Part shown: positions 5,783-11,483 of the stretch, in pieces
Numbering within the stretch: the first letter of the stretch is position 1
Layout of the letters: the number at the start of each line of letters is the position of its first letter
Assembly: GCA_001873075.1 (NCBI GenBank)
Contig: MNYL01000260.1
Span: 1 to 11,483 of the forward strand
DNA: 11,483 nucleotides
Source of the DNA: Fibrobacteres bacterium CG2_30_45_31
GTDB taxonomy: Bacteria; Fibrobacterota; Fibrobacteria; Fibrobacterales; Fibrobacteraceae
Direction: 5' to 3'
The notes under the pieces: model-generated
The model's database searches: none
What the model saw: only the letters and a program-made list of their open reading frames with translations
What the model was told of the DNA's origin: nothing
Position numbers and translations under genes: made by a program

Positions 5783-6640
5783 TTATACCAGATAATAGGT
5801 GGGCCTTACTCGTAAAGAGATCTCATCGCCAGCGAGGGTTTCTTTGTCCATATTGCGCCCTACAATGAGTGCGGCATCTATGCCTGCATAGAGTGCTCCC
5901 CCGATGTCTGTCGCAAGTGTATCGCCAATCATTACCGTTTTTGTATTTGGAGGAAGACTTTTTATTGCACGGAGAAAAAGTTCAGGGAAAGGCTTGCCGC
6001 AATAGGTGGCTTTGCAATTGGATTCTATTTTAAGACGATGGGCGTAAGCTCCAGAGACTGGCACGCGGGGACCTTCTATGCGAGGAGCCCAAGCATCTGG
6101 GTTCAAGACAATTAAATGCCCCCCGGGGCGTTTTAAAATTTCTAAGGCTTTGGAATAAATGGCGGTTTCCTCAACTGCGGCAGAGACAACGACTACATTT
6201 TCCTTAGGGTTTTCTTGTACAGAAATTCCCGCAGTAGTAAGAAATGCCGTTCCCGCAGGGTAACCAACATAAAAAGCTTCGGTGATTTTTAATTGTTGAT
6301 TCACAGAGGTTAAGAGTTCCCCGGAAGAAAAAATTTCATCTCTCTCAAAATGAAAACCCATCGCATGGAGATCTTCCATGAGTCTCGGAATCGGCTGGGA
6401 TGCGGCGTTAGTGATCAGTCTTATGATCTTTCCCTTTTCTCGTACACGCTTAAACATTTCCTGGGCATTGGGGTAGATATAATGCTTATGGTTATACAAC
6501 GTACCGAAAGCATCGAAAAAGAAAGCATCGTAACGTTCTAATAAAACATCGAATGAAATATTTTGAGAGATAGACTCTAGTGATGGAAAGGAGGCCAGTT
6601 CAAAATAATGCTTGTAAATAGATAATTCAAAGGGCTCCAT
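5783..6640 (-). CDS. HAD-IIA (NagD-like) hydrolase
   Basis: A 285-residue cytosolic HAD-superfamily phosphatase, last gene of the four-gene operon; its ATG follows the previous stop by five bases. Motif I is FFDAFGTLYN with nucleophile D43. Motif II is LITNAAS (T77, N78), motif III Lys is CGKPFPELF (K216), and motif IV is VMIGDTLATDIGGALYAGID (D240, D245). A C2-type cap between motifs II and III (about residues 105-205) and the TDI-x-A-x-x-A-G-I pattern place it with NagD/p-nitrophenyl-phosphatase-like proteins, which dephosphorylate small phosphometabolites. The second acid of motif I (D-x-D) is replaced by Phe (D-A-F-G-T), as in haloacid dehalogenases (D-A-[YF]-G-T). The leaving-group step may therefore differ, or the activity may be weak. 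An N-terminal extension of about 40 residues precedes motif I. The substrate is unknown. Confidence 0.85.
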   Translation of the reverse strand: MEPFELSIYKHYFELASFPSLESISQNISFDVLLERYDAFFFDAFGTLYNHKHYIYPNAQEMFKRVREKGKIIRLITNAASQPIPRLMEDLHAMGFHFERDEIFSSGELLTSVNQQLKITEAFYVGYPAGTAFLTTAGISVQENPKENVVVVSAAVEETAIYSKALEILKRPGGHLIVLNPDAWAPRIEGPRVPVSGAYAHRLKIESNCKATYCGKPFPELFLRAIKSLPPNTKTVMIGDTLATDIGGALYAGIDAALIVGRNMDKETLAGDEISLRVRPTYYLV

Positions 6641-6645
6641 ACAAA

Positions 6646-7995
6646 CTAACGCCGAAATACGCCCCAGGAATAAATACTTTCGCCTGATTCTTGATCATTG
6701 CGGTAGATTACCAAACCATCGTAGCTAATAGCCACGAGAGTTTTAACAATGAAAACACCGGTACCAACAATGCGGTGATCTACGGACATAAAATTCCAAC
6801 GGAGGAATAATCGTTTTGAATCAGAGAGACAGTTGCCTTTGCTTGCAGAAAGGCTTGAAAAACGAGAATCGGTGCACGAAGTTTCGCTGTGTGTACTCGC
6901 GACATAAGCTCCATGATTGGTAAAAATTTGCAGTTCCAATGAGAAAAATAGTTTTTCGGGTTCCACAACGATTTCGCTTAAATCGAGTTTTTCGACTTGA
7001 TTTTTTCGGCGATCACGTAAGGTTTCTTTGACTGCGTTTTCAAGTTCTTGTCCACCGATATCAATGGCAATTCCCATTTCGGAGGAACTCGGAGAATTAC
7101 TTTCAAAGGGCATCAATAGAAGTTGGAAAATGGGCATTCTTTTTAGAGAATCATTGGCGAAAAATTCGGCGGAAGGATTGGTAAAAGTCGTGAATGGATA
7201 GATCCCTGGTACCGAGTGAAATGGCGAATTTTCGGGAACCTTGTTTAATTCCATGTCCTTGGTGGCTAGTGCACGAAGGCGGATAGAATCCCGTGGCAAT
7301 AAACGTTGCGATTTGTCAACCTCTGTTCCAAAAGTCAGTGTGGCTTGGGTGTTTGTTAAATTCCATTGAATTGTGGAATGTCGCAGTTCACGAATGGCAG
7401 AATCTTTTGAAGACTTGAATTCAAAGATACTGGTGCCTTCTTGATTCTCTAAAACCCCTTCTGAAAATGTGACGATGAGGGTATCGGTGCCTTTTCCTTG
7501 GGTACTTTTGAGAGAGGCTTCTTTGATTACTGGTGCCATGCCGTCTTTCATTTGTAGTTCGCTAGAATCATTTTTAATAATAGAATTTGACTCTGTTTTG
7601 TAATACAACATTACAGAACCATAAGGCTTTTCAAACTTAAGAGACGTTAATTCTGTGAGATTGGGTTGAATATTGGCTAACTTCGGCAAGTCATAGAAAA
7701 GGCGGCGACTAGAAGTCGAATCGATATACAACGCGCTATGGGAAACACAATATTTCGGGGTGAGCGCTAAGGTATCGGGCCAAGTAAAACAGACACTGTC
7801 TATGGTGTTTTTAAGATAGTCTTGCGTAATGTTTCCCAAAAAGTAAAGTTCAAGACGGTCCATACGCCCGTCCATGTTTGTATCCCTGAAAAAATTTTTA
7901 TTGGAAGAGGGCGGAATTGTGGGTGTGATAAACTCGGAAAAGGCTTCTGTGGTAAAGAAGACCGTCGCTAAGATTATAGCTATCCGAGCATTCAT
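6646..7995 (-). CDS. Exported surface protein with EF-hand-like loop and FlgD-like C-terminal domain
   Basis: A 449-residue secreted protein, third in the operon, 11 bases after the preceding stop. Residues 1-20 form a signal peptide. Residues 38-49 (DTNMDGRMDRLE) form an EF-hand/dockerin-type calcium loop with D38, N40, D42, D46 and E49. Around residues 150-180, MAPVIKEASL followed by GTDTLIVTFSEGV resembles bacterial Ig-like repeats (A-P-x-I ... D-T-L-x-V-x-F-S-E). The C-terminus, about residues 395-445, has LFLRWNFMSVDHRIVGTGVF, like FlgD-Ig/surface-anchoring domains whose consensus is W-[ND]-x-x-D-x-x-G-R-x-V-x-x-G-x-Y-x. I infer an envelope or cell-surface protein, but the exact function is not recognised. 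The spacing suggests co-expression with the genes on either side. Confidence 0.75.
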   Translation of the reverse strand: MNARIAIILATVFFTTEAFSEFITPTIPPSSNKNFFRDTNMDGRMDRLELYFLGNITQDYLKNTIDSVCFTWPDTLALTPKYCVSHSALYIDSTSSRRLFYDLPKLANIQPNLTELTSLKFEKPYGSVMLYYKTESNSIIKNDSSELQMKDGMAPVIKEASLKSTQGKGTDTLIVTFSEGVLENQEGTSIFEFKSSKDSAIRELRHSTIQWNLTNTQATLTFGTEVDKSQRLLPRDSIRLRALATKDMELNKVPENSPFHSVPGIYPFTTFTNPSAEFFANDSLKRMPIFQLLLMPFESNSPSSSEMGIAIDIGGQELENAVKETLRDRRKNQVEKLDLSEIVVEPEKLFFSLELQIFTNHGAYVASTHSETSCTDSRFSSLSASKGNCLSDSKRLFLRWNFMSVDHRIVGTGVFIVKTLVAISYDGLVIYRNDQESGESIYSWGVFRR

Positions 7996-8006
7996 ACAAA
8001 CCTACT

Positions 8007-8699
8007 CTAGTTTCTAAGGATTCCGTAGTCGCGTCCTTCCACAGGAATTACAATACGCATCTCTGAAAACACAGGCATCTGCTTCTGAAGAATCGATTGA
8101 ATATCTTCTCCAAGTTCTTCTTCTTCATCATTATTCAGGTTGTAGGCATAATAGCTTCCATCCTGAAATAAGGAAATGCAACAATCCCAATCCACTTTTG
8201 ATGTTTTCTTGTGATGAACGATTTTATCGTGCAGGTCGAGGATTTCATCATCCTCTTCTTCCTCTTCCTCATCGCTACCGTCAGAGCTTTCCAACATCAA
8301 AATGGGGCGCGGTGCCGCAATCGGCTCTGCGTGTCCATTTTCAAAGATAAAGTAATTACGACTGATAAGCAAATGTTCTAACGCCATTGTGGGAGGCACA
8401 TCGGCAAATTCACCTCGTAAACGCTGAATATTCCCTAAATCTTCCTCATAAGGATCCTGAAAATCATCAGGGAGCACAATTTGGTAGTAATCAAACTTTT
8501 TATCATGAGCCGTAAAACGATTGAGCCAATCTTGAGGTGGCTCTGGCCGTTGTGTCAAAAAATCTTCAAAAGCATCCAGAATTTTGTGGAAGGAGGAAAC
8601 CCAAATTTCTTTCTTTTGATCATTGATGAGCGCAAGAAGATTGTTGATCTTGTCTTCTGTGGAAATATCCACGACCTCTTTGTCTTGTTCTTGTTCCAT
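8007..8699 (-). CDS. Acidic cytoplasmic protein of unknown function
   Basis: 230 residues, second in the operon, with no signal peptide or membrane segment. I choose the ATG at 8697-8699, which overlaps the stop of the upstream gene as TAATG and has an AGAAG box about seven bases ahead. An in-frame ATG at 8703-8705 has that box too close. Residues 139-152 are almost all acidic (SDGSDEEEEEEDDE), with a second acidic run at 191-199. The N-terminal 60 residues are helical, and the last 70 residues (WDCCISLFQDGSYYAYNL, then IVIPVEGRDYGI) look like a small mixed alpha/beta domain. I do not recognise a family. Stop-start overlap with the aspartoacylase gene argues for translational coupling and a common pathway or regulation. 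Confidence 0.7.
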   Translation of the reverse strand: MEQEQDKEVVDISTEDKINNLLALINDQKKEIWVSSFHKILDAFEDFLTQRPEPPQDWLNRFTAHDKKFDYYQIVLPDDFQDPYEEDLGNIQRLRGEFADVPPTMALEHLLISRNYFIFENGHAEPIAAPRPILMLESSDGSDEEEEEEDDEILDLHDKIVHHKKTSKVDWDCCISLFQDGSYYAYNLNNDEEEELGEDIQSILQKQMPVFSEMRIVIPVEGRDYGILRN

Positions 8700-9595
8700 T
8701 ACCATTCTTCTCGTGTTTTGAGTGTAAGGCTCATCGCAATTTTTTTCTCGTAGTAAGCGGCTTCATTAATGAAAATGGGCCAAACTTTTCTAGTGCCTTT
8801 ATACGGGAGGCTTTCTCCGTCAAATGTACGGAATAGAGGATCTCCAGGGTTCAGTGCGCTATAGTCGCGATCTTGCCAGTAGGGATGAATCATCGCGTTG
8901 ATATCCCCGGCCTCATCTCGCGGATAGTCAATGTCTTTATACTGGGTATAAACGTCCACAGATTTTTTTTTCTTTTGTTGCAAAATACCTCGATTCCATT
9001 CCTGGGCGAGTTCCAGATAACGGATAACGATGCGCTCCGCTTGTTCAAAAAGATCGGCATGGATCGTGCCATGACTTTGGGGCCCGACTTCAAGGCATAT
9101 ATCTGCTTTAGCGAGGGTTCCAAAATAAGGAGACATACTTCGTTCTTCGGGCTGGTAATAAATATGAGTATCTGGAAATTCGTGGACAAGCTCTGCGGAG
9201 GCTCTCATGGTAAAAGAATCGTGAGCGGAGATAATTAAACAAAATCCCATTTTCGCTTCTGTGTTGTGCACATCCAGAATGAGATCTGTTTTGGTCTTGG
9301 GGCCTTTGGGACCAAATTTTGCGTTCAGCTCTTTCGCACGGCGCATTTCGTAATTTTCAGGATCACCCACAAAAGAAAGAAGGGTCTCTGAAAAGCTTCG
9401 ATTAAGGTCTTGGTCGGCGTATCGACGGCAAAGTCTACTTGCAGCAATGTTAGTGTGTACGAGTTCAACGTGCGCACTAGGACAGCGGTTGGTATATAAT
9501 TCCGGGTGTTTACTCCACTTTTCAAGAAGCTTGATGCCTGTCAGCTCGTTGCCGTGGGTGCCACCGGATACAATGATGGTTTGGATCGAACTCAT
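8699..9595 (-). CDS. Aspartoacylase-family zinc hydrolase (AstE/AspA-like)
   Basis: A 298-residue protein. I use the ATG at 9593-9595 rather than a longer frame reaching 9727, because the family fold begins at IQTIIVSGGTHGNE and the longer start would run into the divergent dusA gene. Zinc ligands are H14 and E17 in GGTHGNELTG and H110 in LDVHNTE. Substrate residues lie in RRYADQDLNRSF (58-68; R58, N65, R66). The catalytic Glu is E169 in CLEVGPQSHG. The C-terminus has the family's HPYWQDRDY...PGDPLFRTFDGE. Family members deacylate N-acetyl-aspartate or related N-acyl amino acids to aspartate plus a carboxylate in the cytosol. The precise substrate is not readable from sequence. It is the first gene of a four-gene minus-strand operon. 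AAGGAG abuts the ATG with one base between, unusually close, and a TATAAT sits only eight bases upstream. Confidence 0.87.
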   Translation of the reverse strand: MSSIQTIIVSGGTHGNELTGIKLLEKWSKHPELYTNRCPSAHVELVHTNIAASRLCRRYADQDLNRSFSETLLSFVGDPENYEMRRAKELNAKFGPKGPKTKTDLILDVHNTEAKMGFCLIISAHDSFTMRASAELVHEFPDTHIYYQPEERSMSPYFGTLAKADICLEVGPQSHGTIHADLFEQAERIVIRYLELAQEWNRGILQQKKKKSVDVYTQYKDIDYPRDEAGDINAMIHPYWQDRDYSALNPGDPLFRTFDGESLPYKGTRKVWPIFINEAAYYEKKIAMSLTLKTREEW

Positions 9596-9602
9596 ACTCC
9601 TT

Positions 9603-9608
9603 ATTATA
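9603..9608 (-). promoter_or_regulatory. Likely -10 box (TATAAT) of the aspartoacylase operon
   Basis: A perfect TATAAT on the minus strand ends eight bases before the ATG at 9595, so transcription would begin at or next to the start codon. The region 17 bases upstream (AAGCCA) is a poor -35 box. The 36-base gap to the divergent dusA start leaves little room for other control sites. Confidence 0.4.
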
Positions 9609-9631
9609 GCTACAAAAACTATTTTTGGCTT

Positions 9632-10615
9632 ATGGATTTGAATTTCAACCGCCGCCTTTCTGTTGCCCCCATGCTTGATTACACGGATCGTCATGAACGA
9701 TATTTCTTGCGACTGCTGAGCAGGCATACTCTACTCTATAGTGAAATGATCACCGCGAATGCGTTATTGCACGCCGATCCCCATCGATTTTTGCGCCATG
9801 ACACATTTGAGCACCCTTTAGCGATTCAGCTCGGAGGAAGTGACCCTAAAATGCTTGCCACATGCGCGAAGATGGCAGAAGATACTGGGTTTTGTGAAGT
9901 GAATTTGAACTGCGGTTGTCCTTCGGACCGTGTGCAGAGCGGTGCTTTTGGCGCTTGCCTTATGAAAGAGAAACAGTGTGTAGGCGAGTGCGTTTCTGCG
10001 ATGCAAGCCGTGGTGAAAATTCCGGTGACTGTGAAAACGCGCATCGGTATCGATCATGATGATTCGTGGGAATTCTTTTTTGATTTTGTGAAATATGTGG
10101 CAGATGCGGGTTGTGATACGTTTATCATCCATGCGCGAAAGGCTTGGCTCAAAGGTTTGAGTCCCAAAGAAAATCGGGAAAAACCACCGCTTAATTATGA
10201 TTTTGTTTATCGCTTAAAAAAAGAAATGCCGCACTTGAATATTTCTTTGAATGGTGGCGTTCGCTCCATGGATCTTGTGGAATCGTTGCTTACCCAGGTG
10301 GATGGCGTGATGGTGGGTCGTGAACCTTACGAGAATCCCTGGTTTCTTGCGGATGCGGATACGCGGATTTTTGGAAAACCGAGTGTGGCTCCCCCGACTC
10401 GAAAAGCACTGTTGGAATGCTTTTTACCCTATATGGAAAAGGAATTGGCGGGAGGGTGCCCGCTGAATATTATGACGCGTCATTTGTTCGGATTGTTCAA
10501 TGGATTTGCGGGGGCTCGCCGGTATCGACAAATTTTGAGTGATGAAGCACCTCGCACTGGAGCGGGTATTGAAACGATGAAACGCGCCATGGACGCTGTT
10601 GAAGAACCCATTTAA
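9632..10615 (+). CDS. dusA: tRNA-dihydrouridine(20/20a) synthase DusA
   Basis: A 327-residue flavoenzyme that reduces U20/U20a in the D-loop of tRNAs using FMN and NADPH. I start it at the ATG at 9632, because residues 8-21 (RLSVAPMLDYTDRH) match the usual DusA N-terminus and the frame upstream overlaps the divergent gene. Length is close to that of E. coli DusA (about 330). Diagnostic motifs are QLGGSDP (66-72), NLNCGCPSDRVQ with catalytic C96, VKTRIGID (134-141), HARKAWLKGLSPKENRE (167-183), NGGVRS (207-212) and DGVMVGREPYENP (224-236, FMN phosphate binding). HARKAWLKGLSP is specific to the DusA subgroup rather than DusB/C. No clear ribosome-binding site is visible. The gene is followed by a strong terminator. 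Confidence 0.96.
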   Translation: MDLNFNRRLSVAPMLDYTDRHERYFLRLLSRHTLLYSEMITANALLHADPHRFLRHDTFEHPLAIQLGGSDPKMLATCAKMAEDTGFCEVNLNCGCPSDRVQSGAFGACLMKEKQCVGECVSAMQAVVKIPVTVKTRIGIDHDDSWEFFFDFVKYVADAGCDTFIIHARKAWLKGLSPKENREKPPLNYDFVYRLKKEMPHLNISLNGGVRSMDLVESLLTQVDGVMVGREPYENPWFLADADTRIFGKPSVAPPTRKALLECFLPYMEKELAGGCPLNIMTRHLFGLFNGFAGARRYRQILSDEAPRTGAGIETMKRAMDAVEEPI

Positions 10616-10664
10616 TTGCTTTTGTGGAAAGCAGCAGAGTCTGTAGAAATTTCGTATATATCGA

Positions 10665-10694
10665 AAAAGGCCTTCCCCCAAGGGAAAGCCTTTT
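10665..10694. terminator. Bidirectional terminator between dusA and the converging gene
   Basis: AAAAGGCCTTCCC (10665-10677) pairs with GGGAAAGCCTTTT (10682-10694), giving 13 positions with one mismatch around a four-base loop. A-rich on one side and T-rich on the other, it can stop transcription from both dusA (plus) and the converging minus-strand gene that ends at 10720. Confidence 0.8.
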
Positions 10695-10719
10695 GGAAAT
10701 TCTTTAAGAGACCGTAGAA

Positions 10720-11483
10720 TTATTCCACACCCCAAATAGTAAGAGGAATAGAAACGTCGCTACCACTCACAGTAGTAGCTCCTGTCATCACAACAAAGAA
10801 GCCTTTCATGGTGGTTGCATCATAAGAAGGTGTGGTCACAATCCAGAATTCACCATAACCCGGCTCTTCAACGAGAGCTTCCATCAAAGAGGCGTTGTAA
10901 CCAAAAACCGATGTATACACAGGGGCAGTAGGAAGGTTATTCGCATCAAAAGTACCTGTAGTTTCTTCCCCAATTTTTGCAAAAGCAGAGGCTCCAGAAA
11001 GCGCAGAATAGAGATAGCCCGCTTCCTTTGTATTCATTAAGCTGAGGGTCTTATTTTCAAAGGATACCACCAAATCAATGGCGTCTTTGTTTACCGCAAG
11101 TTCTGATTGGAAAAAACTCGTTTTGGAGTCGAGATCTACAGCGAGGTACCCTGTGGCATTCGTGGAGAGCGTGGTCGTCCAAGAAGTCATGGTAATCTGA
11201 GCCGCTACGGAACTGGAGCTGGATTCAATTTCATCGGGGCAGTAGTCCGCTTGAGCCTTAGAGAACGAAAGAGAATCCACAGAAACAAATTCACCTGAAT
11301 AGACCGCAACGAAAGCTACGAAATCACCACAAGCGTCAAAAGACTTGAGCGACAACGCCGGGTGGAGTTCGACCGCAACGTTCACAACGCTACGCTTTGT
11401 ATAGTCAAACGGATTCACATTGAAAGCAGCATCATTCAAAGCATAATGATTAGGATCAGCAGTAGCCAGTGTGAATTTAATGG
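10720..11483 (-). CDS. Serine-linker surface/exported protein, 5' end outside window (partial)
   Basis: At least 254 residues are visible. The frame is open to the right edge, with upstream text (IKFTLATADPNHYAL) that reads as coding, so the true start and any signal peptide lie outside the window. It ends with TAA at 10720-10722. A short poly-serine stretch (EIESSSSSVAAQ) separates an N-terminal beta-rich part, containing two Cys (SFDACGDFVAF, QADYCPDEIE), from a C-terminal beta-rich domain (GYLAVDLDSKTSF ... GFFVVMTGATTVSG ... IPLTIWGVE). The composition is rich in Ser/Thr/Val/Ala and low in Lys. The serine linker is typical of Fibrobacter exported proteins. No enzymatic motif is seen and the function is unknown. 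Confidence 0.7.
   Translation of the reverse strand, partial: IKFTLATADPNHYALNDAAFNVNPFDYTKRSVVNVAVELHPALSLKSFDACGDFVAFVAVYSGEFVSVDSLSFSKAQADYCPDEIESSSSSVAAQITMTSWTTTLSTNATGYLAVDLDSKTSFFQSELAVNKDAIDLVVSFENKTLSLMNTKEAGYLYSALSGASAFAKIGEETTGTFDANNLPTAPVYTSVFGYNASLMEALVEEPGYGEFWIVTTPSYDATTMKGFFVVMTGATTVSGSDVSIPLTIWGVE

Noticed and set aside
9506..9631. N-terminal extension of the dusA frame from 9506
   Set aside because: These 42 codons lie antisense to the conserved zinc-binding start of the aspartoacylase. The standard DusA N-terminus begins after the ATG at 9632.
9596..9727. N-terminal extension of the aspartoacylase frame to 9727
   Set aside because: It would overlap the dusA start on the other strand, and the family fold begins exactly at the inner ATG (9595).
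9632..10615. dusA as the insertion site of the mobile element
   Set aside because: dusA is a known integration hotspot, but here it is full-length, has normal flanks and lies over 4 kb from the integrase. The tRNA-Gly gene next to the integrase is the better target.

Overview
The window joins two unlike halves. The left part (about 1-5075) is strongly AT-rich, sparsely coding and looks like one end of an integrated mobile element. The right part (about 5080-11483) has a more balanced composition and densely packed chromosomal genes. Serine-rich linkers in exported proteins, a D-T-[IV]-Y-V repeat, an EF-hand-like surface protein and short operons suggest a Gram-negative bacterium of the Fibrobacter group (Fibrobacterota). 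That assignment is inference from protein style, not from a marker gene.

Layout, left to right. Positions 53-446 hold two broken genes meeting tail-outward: a C-terminal remnant on the minus strand that resembles the end of a polymerase-like replicase, and a C-terminal macro-domain remnant on the plus strand. About 530 bases of AT-rich DNA with inverted and direct repeats follow. Next comes a 443-residue protein (976-2307, +) that I read as a diverged stand-alone family-A-like DNA polymerase with an N-terminal winged-helix-like part. A second gene-poor stretch (2308-2932) ends in a good promoter for a small protein with a C-terminal excisionase/MerR-like helix-turn-helix (2948-3637, +). A tyrosine recombinase (3634-4881, -) overlaps it tail to tail by 4 bases. 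The recombinase start lies about 200 bases from the 3' end of a tRNA-Gly(CCC) gene (5079-5151, -). The gap holds tandem repeats and a terminator, the usual arrangement for an element inserted at a tRNA gene.

Beyond the tRNA are a small exported coiled-coil/serine-rich protein (5225-5776, +) and a four-gene minus-strand operon. In transcription order the operon encodes an aspartoacylase-family zinc hydrolase, a very acidic cytoplasmic protein, an exported EF-hand/FlgD-like surface protein and a HAD-IIA (NagD-like) phosphatase. dusA (tRNA-dihydrouridine synthase A) diverges from the operon across only 36 bases. A bidirectional terminator separates dusA from a converging serine-linker protein that runs off the right edge.

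The most interesting proposal is that the left half is an integrative element carrying its own minimal family-A-like polymerase, a DNA-binding recombination/regulatory factor and an integrase. This would be loosely analogous to elements that carry family-B polymerases (pipolins). The far end of the element and its second attachment site are not in view.
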